A stretch of DNA of 64,000 bases, taken from NCBI RefSeq assembly GCF_012584455.1, contig NZ_JABAEB010000003.1, positions 431,540 to 495,539 on the forward strand, read 5' to 3'. The stretch is from Shewanella oncorhynchi (GTDB lineage Bacteria; Pseudomonadota; Gammaproteobacteria; Enterobacterales; Shewanellaceae). Positions within the stretch are counted from its first letter, which is position 1; each line of letters begins with the position of its first letter. The notes under the pieces were generated by a model. The model saw only the letters and a program-made list of their open reading frames with translations. It had not been told where the DNA came from and ran no database searches. Shown here piece after piece: positions 46,976-55,380 of this stretch. A program made the translations under genes and the position numbers.

Positions 46976-47311
46976 ATGAGGAAGACTAGAATATTTCAAA
47001 TTATCCTTGCGACCTTATCCATTTTAGGCTGGGTACTGGCTGTTTATGCGTTATCAGTATTCAGTGATGCAAGGCCTGAACGCGAAATTGGCGCGTTATT
47101 TTCCCGTGGCGCTACATTTAGAGTCCATTGGGATCCACATGAAACCCAACTATTGCAGTATTTGATTTGGGTTTGTGGCGGTATTAGTTTGGTCAGTTTA
47201 GCGTTTAACTATTATGTCGCCCACCATAGCCGAATGGGATATTGGTTTAACATTCCCATGTTGCTGTTAACCTCTATTGTCGCCGGTTTGTATATCCATT
47301 TGGTGGTCTAA
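46976..47311 (+). CDS. Hypothetical three-helix membrane protein
   Basis: This 111-residue protein has TM segments at about 8-30, 62-80 and 92-110. It has a short loop with R-P-E-R-E and a H-W-D-P-H-E-T segment between the first two. I do not recognise it. It is preceded by GGGAGG and transcribed towards the convergent Nudix gene. Confidence 0.7.
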   Translation: MRKTRIFQIILATLSILGWVLAVYALSVFSDARPEREIGALFSRGATFRVHWDPHETQLLQYLIWVCGGISLVSLAFNYYVAHHSRMGYWFNIPMLLLTSIVAGLYIHLVV

Positions 47312-47354
47312 GCTAGCCAGTTGGCTTTTAACGGTTTAGCAATGGCAAGTGGAG

Positions 47355-47942
47355 TTAGAGGATATCGGCAGGAATGCTTAACTGGCGGCACAGATGGTCG
47401 ATAATCGCGGCAGTCGCACCCCAGATAAACCGTTGTTGATAGGGAATAAAATGCACGCTGTAATAGCGCCCTTGGCGTAAAAAGCGTTTTTGGTGGCGAT
47501 TATTCGGTTCAATAAAAAAACTTAATGGCACGGTAAAGCAATCGGCGACCTCACCGGGATCGAGTTTTAAATCAAATGCCTGCTTGATAATGCCGACCAC
47601 GGGCGTGATTTCAAATCCGGTAAAAGTATTGTGGGCCGGAAATGTGCCAACCACGTCGACGTTATGCCTTGAGAGTCCAATTTCCTCTTCTGCTTCCCTT
47701 AACGCGGCCGCAATCGCATCAATATCATAGGGCTCAATTTTACCGCCTGGGAAACTGATCTGCCCCGGATGGGCGCGCAGATGAATAGGTCTTTGGGTTA
47801 AAATTAGATTCAGCTCACCGTTAATCTCCAGCAGTGGGATCAACACTGCGGCTTTGCGTAATCCAAGGTGAGGGAAGGCCGCCGGATCTTGCCGTGCTAA
47901 CGGGTGCAGATTAAATCTGAGTCTAAATTCCGCTTGATCCAT
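47355..47942 (-). CDS. nudL: Nudix hydrolase, CoA pyrophosphatase type
   Basis: This 195-residue hydrolase has the Nudix box F-P-G-G-K-I-E-x8-A-L-R-E-A-E-E-E-I-G-L. It also has the upstream L-T-Q-R-P-x-H-L-R-x-H-P-G-Q-I segment typical of CoA/ADP-ribose pyrophosphatases of the NudL/YeaB group, which split CoA to phosphopantetheine and 3',5'-ADP. It lies 31 nt after pabB on the same strand, as in E. coli where pabB and nudL are adjacent. Confidence 0.9.
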   Translation of the reverse strand: MDQAEFRLRFNLHPLARQDPAAFPHLGLRKAAVLIPLLEINGELNLILTQRPIHLRAHPGQISFPGGKIEPYDIDAIAAALREAEEEIGLSRHNVDVVGTFPAHNTFTGFEITPVVGIIKQAFDLKLDPGEVADCFTVPLSFFIEPNNRHQKRFLRQGRYYSVHFIPYQQRFIWGATAAIIDHLCRQLSIPADIL

Positions 47943-47973
47943 CGACGTTCTCGTGACTGTTTAGTATTAAAGC

Positions 47974-49386
47974 TTACGGCTTTTGTGACGCTGCGCCAAG
48001 CAAAGGTAAAATACGGCTGATCTTATCAAAGGTTTCTTGGTACTCGGCATCCACTTCTGAATCCGCCACTATGCCGCCGCCCGCCCAGCAATAGAGTTTG
48101 CCCTGTTCGGCCACAATAGTGCGAATGGTGATACTGGTATCCATTTGACCGTCTTGGCTGATATAACCCATAGATCCACAATAAAGGCTGCGCCGTGAAG
48201 GTTCGAGCTCTTCGATAATTTCCATGGCACGAATTTTCGGTGCGCCGGTAATTGAGCCGCCGGGAAACGCCGCGCGCAGCAAATCACTCGCAGTGAATCG
48301 GCTATCAAGCTTGGCCGTCACCGTACTGACTAAGTGATGCACGGCAGGAAAACTTTCAATTTCAAATAGATGCGGCACACGTACTGAGCCTGCTGCCGCC
48401 ACTTTGCCGATATCATTACGCAGTAAATCGACAATCATGACATTTTCGGCGCGATCCTTTGGTGAGTTTGCCAGTGTATTGGCGGCTTTCACATCTAATG
48501 CGGGATCGGTATGACGCGGCAGTGTGCCTTTGATGGGTTTGCTTTGAATATCGTCACCGCGAAGCTGAATAAAGCGCTCGGGTGAAATCGATAAAATCGT
48601 GTTTTGCGGCAGACGCATAAAGGCCGAGAAGGGTGCTTTATTGGCATTGCGCAGTTGGCAATAGGCTGACCATTCATCACCTTGATAATGGGCTTCGAAT
48701 CTTTGGGTTAAATTTATTTGATAGCAATCACCGCTGTGTAAATAGGCTTGAACTGCTGCAAATTTTGCCGTGTATTGGGCTTTATCGATTTGTGCTGCCC
48801 ATGGGCTAGTGAGCATGAATGCGGCGGAATTTGGCTTTTTGCCGATTTTATCTTGAATTCTATTCAACTCAATGTCGAGTGCTGCTTCACCTAAATAATG
48901 CAGTAAATGCCAACATTGGGCTTGGTAATCAAAAACTAACGCCCAGTCGTAAAAGCCGATGTTCATCTCTGGCAGTTGTATATCTTGCTTGGCCGTTATC
49001 GGCAGGGATTCAATTCTGCGGCCTAAATCGTAGCTAAAACTGCCCATTGCGCCACCACTAAAGGGCAAGTCGCAATCAAAAGATTTTGAATACCAATGGG
49101 TTAATAAAGTGTTGAGTAACTCGAAGGGATCACGGTTTGGGTCTATTGCCTCGGGTAAGCTCAAGCTCGTATCGATGAGCTTTATATCGCTACGTTCACC
49201 CTTGGTTACTAACGTAGCGATAGGATTGGCGCAAATGATGTCGAATCTGGCGTCTTGATGCGGCGCGTTCGCCGAATCTAACAGAATAGCCCAAGTGTCA
49301 CTTGCAAAGTGTTCGAACAGTGCTGCGGTACTTAATGTCCAGTCAAGTTGGCGTGATGCAAGCTGTTTTGACGCCCTAATTGCCAT
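47974..49386 (-). CDS. pabB: Aminodeoxychorismate synthase component I
   Basis: This 470-residue enzyme makes 4-amino-4-deoxychorismate for folate. The chorismate-binding domain has S-K-P-I-K-G-T-L-P-R; the Lys of P-I-K-G-T marks PabB as opposed to TrpE (P-I-A-G-T). R-N-D-I-G-K-V and G-S-I-T-G-A-P-K are also present. The first gene of a two-gene unit with nudL. Confidence 0.95.
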   Translation of the reverse strand: MAIRASKQLASRQLDWTLSTAALFEHFASDTWAILLDSANAPHQDARFDIICANPIATLVTKGERSDIKLIDTSLSLPEAIDPNRDPFELLNTLLTHWYSKSFDCDLPFSGGAMGSFSYDLGRRIESLPITAKQDIQLPEMNIGFYDWALVFDYQAQCWHLLHYLGEAALDIELNRIQDKIGKKPNSAAFMLTSPWAAQIDKAQYTAKFAAVQAYLHSGDCYQINLTQRFEAHYQGDEWSAYCQLRNANKAPFSAFMRLPQNTILSISPERFIQLRGDDIQSKPIKGTLPRHTDPALDVKAANTLANSPKDRAENVMIVDLLRNDIGKVAAAGSVRVPHLFEIESFPAVHHLVSTVTAKLDSRFTASDLLRAAFPGGSITGAPKIRAMEIIEELEPSRRSLYCGSMGYISQDGQMDTSITIRTIVAEQGKLYCWAGGGIVADSEVDAEYQETFDKISRILPLLGAASQKP

Positions 49387-49505
49387 CGATTAACCCTATT
49401 CAAAATGTGATGTAGCCCAAAAAGATGTGAAAGAGTATCATATTGGCCCAGAAAGAATTAAACAAAAACAAGTTAGGCCGCAAAGGCTGCTGGAGCGCTC
49501 CTACT

Positions 49506-51050
49506 ATGTCATCTCACCATAAAATGTCTGAAACTTCTGTGATTAAACAAGCCGACTTTATTGAAAGTGTGGCGGATGCTTTGCAATACATTTCTTATTA
49601 CCACCCGAAGGATTTTGTTGATGCCATGAGCCAAGCTTATGAGCGTGAACAAAGTGCGGCGGCGAAGGATGCGATTGCCCAGATCTTAATTAACTCTCGT
49701 ATGTCGGCCGAAGGTAAGCGTCCTCTGTGTCAAGATACTGGGATTGTGACCACTTTCGTGAAAGTGGGTATGGGTGTCCAATGGGACAAAACCGATATGA
49801 CGATCCAGGAAATGGTCGACGAAGGTGTTCGTCGTGCCTATACCAATCCTGATAACCCACTGCGCGCATCAATAGTGTCAGATCCTGCTGGCAGCCGTAA
49901 AAATACCAAAGATAACACCCCATCTGTGGTGCATATCGACATGGTGCCTGGCAACCACATCGAAGTGGCGATTGCAGCCAAAGGCGGCGGCAGTGAAAAC
50001 AAAGCTAAGATGGTGATGTTAAACCCATCTGACGATATCGCTGCATGGGTAGAAAAAACGCTACCGACCATGGGTGCGGGCTGGTGTCCACCGGGTATGC
50101 TGGGTATAGGCATTGGCGGCACGGCAGAAAAAGCGGCCGTATTAGCCAAAGAAGCGCTGATGGAAAGCGTGGATATCCATGAGTTGCTCGCCCGTGGCGC
50201 GCAAACGACCGAAGAAAAGCTGCGTTTAGACATTTTTGAGCGCGCGAACAACTTAGGCATAGGTGCCCAAGGTCTTGGCGGTTTAACCACAGTGTTAGAC
50301 GTTAAAATCAAATCGGCGCCCACCCATGCGGCGTCAAAGCCAGTGGTGATGATCCCGAACTGCGCGGCTACACGCCACGTACATTTCCATTTAGATGGCT
50401 CAGGTCCTGCGGAATTAACGCCGCCATCATTGGCCGATTGGCCAGAAATCACCCGTGAAGTGGGTGATGATGTGCGCCGCGTGAACTTAGATACTGTGAC
50501 TCAAGCGGATATCGAGCAGTGGCAGAGCGGTGAAACCATTCTGCTGAGCGGTAAAATGCTCACAGGTCGCGATGCTGCCCATAAGCGCATTCAAAGCCTG
50601 ATTGAAAGCGGTGAAGGTCTGCCAGAAGGCGTGGACTTTACGGGTAAATTTATTTACTACGTTGGCCCCGTTGATCCAGTCGGTGCTGAAGTTGTCGGTC
50701 CTGCGGGCCCAACCACAGCAACCCGTATGGATAAATTCACTGACTTAATGTTAGAGAAAACTGGTCTTATGGGCATGATAGGTAAAGCTGAGCGCGGCCC
50801 TGCGACAGTTGAATCAATCAAAAAACACAAAGCGGTATATCTGATGGCCGTTGGCGGCGCTGCGTATTTAGTGTCTAAAGCGATTAAACATTCTCGCGTC
50901 GTGGCCTTTGCTGATTTGGGCATGGAAGCGATTTACGAGTTTGATGTGCAAGATATGCCAGTGACTGTGGCTGTGGATTCGCATGGTGTGAACGCCCATG
51001 AAACTGGCCCAGCAATTTGGAAAGTGAATATCGCCAACGCGAAAGCGTAA
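49506..51050 (+). CDS. Class I (Fe-S) fumarate hydratase
   Basis: This is an oxygen-sensitive 4Fe-4S fumarase of about 514 residues for the TCA cycle. The N-terminal alpha domain has C-Q-D-T-G-I, K-G-G-G-S-E-N and P-x-M-G-x-G-W-C. The beta domain has G-K-M-L-T-G-R-D-A-A-H-K and G-P-T-T-A-T-R-M-D. ATG 49506 has GGAG 10 nt upstream. ATG 49524 (508 aa) is also plausible, and TTG 49443 is unlikely. Its own terminator follows. Confidence 0.94.
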   Translation: MSSHHKMSETSVIKQADFIESVADALQYISYYHPKDFVDAMSQAYEREQSAAAKDAIAQILINSRMSAEGKRPLCQDTGIVTTFVKVGMGVQWDKTDMTIQEMVDEGVRRAYTNPDNPLRASIVSDPAGSRKNTKDNTPSVVHIDMVPGNHIEVAIAAKGGGSENKAKMVMLNPSDDIAAWVEKTLPTMGAGWCPPGMLGIGIGGTAEKAAVLAKEALMESVDIHELLARGAQTTEEKLRLDIFERANNLGIGAQGLGGLTTVLDVKIKSAPTHAASKPVVMIPNCAATRHVHFHLDGSGPAELTPPSLADWPEITREVGDDVRRVNLDTVTQADIEQWQSGETILLSGKMLTGRDAAHKRIQSLIESGEGLPEGVDFTGKFIYYVGPVDPVGAEVVGPAGPTTATRMDKFTDLMLEKTGLMGMIGKAERGPATVESIKKHKAVYLMAVGGAAYLVSKAIKHSRVVAFADLGMEAIYEFDVQDMPVTVAVDSHGVNAHETGPAIWKVNIANAKA

Positions 51051-51169
51051 AGGTGAGGATGCAGCGGATTGAACTTGATGGCTTTTTAAGCAAAACAGCT
51101 TAAGTTTGAGTTCTGATATCTGTTCTTGAGGTAAAACGTTGCGCCACTGACATTTTGTCACAAAAAAAT

Positions 51170-51208
51170 ACGCTCAGGTTCGCCATTTGGCTTGCCTGAG
51201 CGTTTTTG
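51170..51208 (+). terminator. Rho-independent terminator after fumarase
   Basis: ACGCTCAGG (51170-51178) pairs with CCTGAGCGT (51195-51203) and is followed by TTTTG. Confidence 0.88.
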
Positions 51209-51340
51209 TTTCGATAGTGTGGCAAGCTTATCTTCGAAAGATACGATCTCAGATCGTTTTTTAACATTCGTGTTTGCAGCAATGATGATTATCGAATATT
51301 TGCAAGCCTCGAACCTGTTCAACAAAAGACGGACATAACA

Positions 51341-53392
51341 ATGAAAATAGCTCCTCTCCTATTGGCGCTCGGCGCTGCGGGACTGGCGTTATCAGCCCAA
51401 GCGGCCGATCCAACGCCTTTTACTGTGCAACAACTCATTAAACTCAATAAGATGCACTCTGCGACTGTGTCCCATGATGGCACTAAATTAGTTTATGGTC
51501 TTAAAACGGTAAACGATAAGGGAGAGGCCAGCTCGGATCTGTATCTATTAGATTTGATAGACACGAAGGCGAAACCACTGCAATTGACCTCTGCCACGGG
51601 CACTGAGCACGATGTGAGCTTCGCCAATGACGACAAGTCGATTTATTTCCTTGCCAGTCGCAGTGGTTCAAGCCAGTTATTTCAACTGCCATTAACGGGC
51701 GGTGAAGCGGTACAAGTTTCTGATTTACCTTTGGATATTGATGGCTACAAATTATCAAACGACGGTAAACAAGTTGTACTCAGCATGCGTGTATTCCCCG
51801 AGTGTAAGGACTTAGCCTGCTCAAAGGATAAATTTACCGCCGAAGCTGAGCGTAAATCGACTGGCCGTGAATACAAGCAGTTAATGGTTCGCCATTGGGA
51901 TACGTGGGAAGACCACGCCCGTAACCACTTATTTGTTGGCGCTGTAAACGGTGAAAAACTGACTAAAGTAGTGGATGTGACTCAAGGTTTAGATACTGAA
52001 ACGCCGCCAAAACCTTTCTCGGGTATGGAAGAAGTAACTTTCACCCCAGACGGTAAGTTTGTGGTTTATAGCGCGAAAGCCCCTAGCAAAGATCAAGCTT
52101 GGACCACTAACTATGATTTGTGGCAAGTGCCAGTGACAGGCGGCACCGCAACCAACTTAACCAAAGACAATCTTGCATGGGATGCGCAGCCAACATTTTC
52201 GAGCGATGGTCGTTACATGGCCTATTTAGCAATGAAAAAACCGGGTTTTGAAGCAGATCGTTACGGCATTATGCTGCGCGATACTAGCACAGGCCAAACC
52301 AAAGAAGTGGCGCCATTATGGGATCGCAGCCCAAGCTCACTGATGTTTGCTCCTGACAATCGTACCTTGTATGTGACGGCACAAGACCTAGGTCAAGTCT
52401 CTATTTTCCAAGTGAATACCCAATTTGGCGATGTGCGTTCTGTCTACAGTGATGGCACGAACAGTTTAATTGCGGTCACTAACGAACAACTGATTTTCGA
52501 TAGCAAAACCTTAGTTGAACCGGGCGATCTCTATAGCATTACGACTGAAGGTGAAGGGCTTAAACGTCTGACCGAAGTGAATAAAGACAAATTGGCCGAG
52601 ATCAAGTTTGGTAAGTTTGAACAGTTCAGCTTTAAAGGTTGGAATAACGAAGACGTTTACGGTTACTGGATCAAACCGGCGAACTTCCAAGAAGGGAAAA
52701 AATACCCAATTGCCTATCTCGTTCACGGTGGGCCGCAAGGTTCATTTGGTAATGCCTTCAGTGGTCGTTGGAATGCCCAATTATGGGCGGGTGCGGGTTA
52801 TGGCGTTGTCATGGTGGATTTCCACGGCTCTACCGGTTACGGCCAAGCCTTTACGGATTCAATCAGCCAAGATTGGGGTGGTAAGCCATTAGAAGATCTA
52901 CAAAAAGGTCTAGCGGCGGTGAGCCAGCAACAAAAATGGCTCGATCCGCAAAACACCTGTGCGCTCGGCGGTTCTTACGGCGGCTACATGATGAACTGGA
53001 TCCAAGGTAACTGGAACGACGGTTTCAAGTGCTTAGTTAACCACGCGGGTCTGTTCGATATGCGTTCTATGTATTACGTGACCGAAGAAGTGTGGTTCGC
53101 AGAGCATGAGTTTGGCGGCACTTATTCAGATAACAAAGCGTTATATGAGAAGTTTAACCCAGTGAATTATGTTGAAAACTGGAAAACACCCATGCTGGTT
53201 ATCCACGGTGAGAAGGACTTCCGTGTCCCTTATGGTCAAGGTTTAGCGGCATTCAGTTTTATGCAGCGCAAAGGGATCCCATCAGAGTTATTGATTTTCC
53301 CTGATGAAAACCATTGGATCTTAAAACCTGAAAACTTAGAGCAATGGTATGCTAATGTCTTCGGTTGGATGGACCGCTGGACTAAGCAATAA
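51341..53392 (+). CDS. Exported S9-family prolyl oligopeptidase/dipeptidyl peptidase
   Basis: This 683-residue periplasmic serine peptidase has a signal peptide (ending S-A-Q-A-A-D). A WD40-like beta-propeller covers about residues 40-380. The alpha/beta-hydrolase domain has nucleophile Ser545 in G-G-S-Y-G-G-Y, the acid in H-G-E-K-D-F-R-V-P and the His in D-E-N-H-W. It probably trims peptides taken from the environment. It is monocistronic, with the nearest downstream hairpin at 53578. Confidence 0.92.
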   Translation: MKIAPLLLALGAAGLALSAQAADPTPFTVQQLIKLNKMHSATVSHDGTKLVYGLKTVNDKGEASSDLYLLDLIDTKAKPLQLTSATGTEHDVSFANDDKSIYFLASRSGSSQLFQLPLTGGEAVQVSDLPLDIDGYKLSNDGKQVVLSMRVFPECKDLACSKDKFTAEAERKSTGREYKQLMVRHWDTWEDHARNHLFVGAVNGEKLTKVVDVTQGLDTETPPKPFSGMEEVTFTPDGKFVVYSAKAPSKDQAWTTNYDLWQVPVTGGTATNLTKDNLAWDAQPTFSSDGRYMAYLAMKKPGFEADRYGIMLRDTSTGQTKEVAPLWDRSPSSLMFAPDNRTLYVTAQDLGQVSIFQVNTQFGDVRSVYSDGTNSLIAVTNEQLIFDSKTLVEPGDLYSITTEGEGLKRLTEVNKDKLAEIKFGKFEQFSFKGWNNEDVYGYWIKPANFQEGKKYPIAYLVHGGPQGSFGNAFSGRWNAQLWAGAGYGVVMVDFHGSTGYGQAFTDSISQDWGGKPLEDLQKGLAAVSQQQKWLDPQNTCALGGSYGGYMMNWIQGNWNDGFKCLVNHAGLFDMRSMYYVTEEVWFAEHEFGGTYSDNKALYEKFNPVNYVENWKTPMLVIHGEKDFRVPYGQGLAAFSFMQRKGIPSELLIFPDENHWILKPENLEQWYANVFGWMDRWTKQ

Positions 53393-53522
53393 CGACCAGT
53401 GCGTTTATGGGCTTTGCAGCGACGAAAGCCCATAGAAGCAAGGCTCGCCCTGATAGGATTATCATCGGCGAGTCATTTAATGCTCAACTGACAATCAAAG
53501 TATTTTTAGTCTGTATTTAAAC

Positions 53523-53577
53523 TAAGCGTCTTCTGACCAAGTGTATTTTGATTAAGTGCCTTTTGATTCAGTATCTT
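53523..53577. repeat. 15-bp degenerate tandem repeat between S9 peptidase and GNAT genes
   Basis: Units start at 53523, 53538 and 53553 (the last two are CAAGTGTATTTTGAT and TAAGTGCCTTTTGAT), with a fourth partial unit at 53568. The array runs directly into the terminator hairpin. Confidence 0.65.
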
Positions 53578-53608
53578 AAAAAGCCAGACTTTGTTCTGGC
53601 TTTTTATT
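53578..53608 (+). terminator. Terminator hairpin upstream of the GNAT gene
   Basis: An 11-bp stem AAAAAGCCAGA/TCTGGCTTTTT (53578-53588, 53595-53605) is followed by ATT. It may end the peptidase transcript or act as a leader attenuator for the acetyltransferase 33 nt downstream. Confidence 0.85.
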
Positions 53609-53640
53609 GTGTCATGAAATTTTTTAATCAAGGAGTTAAG

Positions 53641-54099
53641 ATGAACATTCGAGCCGCAACCTTAACTGACATCCCTGAAATAAGCGTATTGCTCACTCAA
53701 TTAACTCAAGAATTTATCGCCCCAACTTGCACTGCAGAGGGGGCTACAATCTTAGTTAATGCCATGTCGATAGAGGCGATTGGTAGCTACTTTGCTATGG
53801 GTTATCAGTACCATGTCGTCATAACGGACTCGGGCCAACTCGCAGGCGTAGTGGGGATGAAGGCGAATAGCCACTTGTACCATCTTTTTGTCGCCTCCCA
53901 TGCGCAGGGGCAAGGCGTGGCGCGAATGTTGTGGGAACATGCCAAAGCTCAATGTTTAGCCCAAGGCAATTCGGGCATATTTACCGTGAACTCGGCGCTG
54001 AATGCGCAGGCTGTGTACTTAGGCTTTGGCTTTGTGCCCCTTGGACCCGAGCGAGAACGCGGCGGGATCCGTGATATTCCCATGCAGCTAGTGCTTTAG
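53641..54099 (+). CDS. GNAT-family N-acetyltransferase
   Basis: This 152-residue cytosolic acetyltransferase has an R-A-A-T-L-T-D-I-P start and the acetyl-CoA loop S-H-A-Q-G-Q-G-V-A-R-M-L-W (the Q-x-x-G-x-A motif). It ends Y-L-G-F-G-F-V-P. The substrate is unknown. ATG 53641 has AAGGAG 5 nt upstream; the longer frame from 53548 would begin inside the preceding repeat and include the terminator. Confidence 0.88.
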   Translation: MNIRAATLTDIPEISVLLTQLTQEFIAPTCTAEGATILVNAMSIEAIGSYFAMGYQYHVVITDSGQLAGVVGMKANSHLYHLFVASHAQGQGVARMLWEHAKAQCLAQGNSGIFTVNSALNAQAVYLGFGFVPLGPERERGGIRDIPMQLVL

Positions 54100-54166
54100 G
54101 TTGACTGTACTCATTTATCATCCAAACTCGAGCACTATCATTCGACTGAATAGTAATTCAACGAAA

Positions 54167-54241
54167 AAGCTTGAACGAAAGCACTAGGGTGCAAAGAACT
54201 TGAATAAAAAGAACTTTACCGAATAGAACTAAAAATAGAGG
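54167..54241. repeat. 15-bp periodic degenerate array before the M14 peptidase gene
   Basis: Five units of 15 bp start at 54167, 54182, 54197, 54212 and 54227. They are built on an AACTTGAATAAAAAG-like pattern, mostly ending in AAAG/ATAG. The last unit contains the ribosome site of the next gene. Confidence 0.5.
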
Positions 54242-54245
54242 AATT

Positions 54246-55181
54246 ATGGCAAATTTAACATTTTATCCCATCGGCACCGTAGGCGAAAAATGGGGCGAGG
54301 CTGAAAAAGCTGCATGGCTTGCAAGCGCCAAAATCAAGCGTTCGTATCAGGACGATGTCGTGACGCCACTCAAGGCGATGGAAGCAGCACTCTTAGCACT
54401 TGGGCTTACCGTTGTGCAATATGGCGCCTTGTCGATAAATGCGGAGCGTTACCCATTATTTGCGGTAAAAAGCCAGCAGTTTGATCCACAAAAGCCAACC
54501 GTGCTCGTGACTGGTGGCGTGCACGGTTACGAAACCAGCGGTGTTCATGGTGCCTTGGCATTTTTAGCGGATAAGGTGGCTCATTATGTTGATCGCGTCA
54601 ATCTTGTGATCGCCGTGTGCGTGAGTCCTTGGGGTTACGAAACTATCAACCGTTGGAACCCTAAGGCTATCGATCCTAATCGTTCATTTTATGCCAACAG
54701 CCCTGCAGAAGAATCGGCGGCCTTGATGGCTCTAGTTGCTTCAGTTGAGCAAGGTTTTGATGTGCATGTGGACTTACATGAAACCACGGATTCCGATGAA
54801 TTAGAATTTCGTCCAGCACTTTGCGCCCGTGATGGAAAAGAGTACGTCAAAGGAACTATCCCAGATGGTTTTTATGCTGTGGGTGATACCGAAAACTCAA
54901 TGGATGCCTTTCAGAAAGCCATTATTGATGGTGTGAGTAAAGTGACGCACATTGCTCCTGCCGATGAGAAAGGCGAGATCATTGGCTCGACTGTGGTGCA
55001 GCACGGGGTGATTAACTATCCGCTTAAGTCATTAGGGCTTTGCAGCAGTGTCACTGGTTGTATCTATAACACAACGACAGAAGTGTACCCAGATAGCCCA
55101 ACGGCCACGCCAGCAGAGTGTAATTTGGCGCAGGTTGCGGCAATCACTAGTGCCATCGATTATGTGCTGGCGCAGCGTTAG
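54246..55181 (+). CDS. M14-family zinc metallopeptidase (carboxypeptidase-like)
   Basis: This 311-residue protein has the zinc motif H-G-Y-E (in T-G-G-V-H-G-Y-E-T-S-G, about residues 95-98). N-R-W-N-P-K-A-I-D-P-N-R-S-F gives the substrate-binding Arg, and D-V-H-V-D-L-H-E-T-T-D supplies the third zinc ligand. There is no signal peptide, so it is cytosolic. It could be a peptidase or a succinylglutamate-desuccinylase-like deacylase; the substrate is unknown. AGAGGA lies before the ATG. Confidence 0.85.
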   Translation: MANLTFYPIGTVGEKWGEAEKAAWLASAKIKRSYQDDVVTPLKAMEAALLALGLTVVQYGALSINAERYPLFAVKSQQFDPQKPTVLVTGGVHGYETSGVHGALAFLADKVAHYVDRVNLVIAVCVSPWGYETINRWNPKAIDPNRSFYANSPAEESAALMALVASVEQGFDVHVDLHETTDSDELEFRPALCARDGKEYVKGTIPDGFYAVGDTENSMDAFQKAIIDGVSKVTHIAPADEKGEIIGSTVVQHGVINYPLKSLGLCSSVTGCIYNTTTEVYPDSPTATPAECNLAQVAAITSAIDYVLAQR

Positions 55182-55187
55182 TCGCTT

Positions 55188-55296
55188 TTTAGTGATGAGC
55201 TGTTTAGTGAGGGTCAGTCGAATTCACGGTTAGTGAAGCAATTTTACGTTTCATATCCACGGTTTACATCACGGTAAAACACGGTAATAAATCATG
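55188..55296. repeat. Degenerate short repeats (TTTAGTGA and CACGGT motifs)
   Basis: TTTAGTGA-like words recur about 15 bp apart near 55188-55212. CACGGT-type units recur at about 10-13 bp spacing from about 55258 to 55296. Decayed and intergenic. Confidence 0.4.
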
Positions 55297-55300
55297 CAAT

Positions 55301-55330
55301 AAAAAGCCCTCATTCGAGGGCTTCTTCATT
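55301..55330. terminator. Terminator for adhE (probably bidirectional)
   Basis: AAGCCCTC-ATTC-GAGGGCTT has a TTTTTATT tract when read on the minus strand, matching the end of adhE; on the plus strand it follows the M14 gene. Confidence 0.85.
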
Positions 55331-55380
55331 TATGTCGCGAGGCTTTTATTAAGCTCGTGCCTAGCATTGGCAGGCGATAC

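Noticed and set aside
49441..49505. Upstream TTG start of fumarase at 49443
   Set aside because: It would add a basic, non-conserved extension; ATG 49506 with GGAG is better placed.
49838..50452. 204-codon minus-strand frame across the fumarase gene
   Set aside because: Antisense shadow within highly conserved fumarase sequence.
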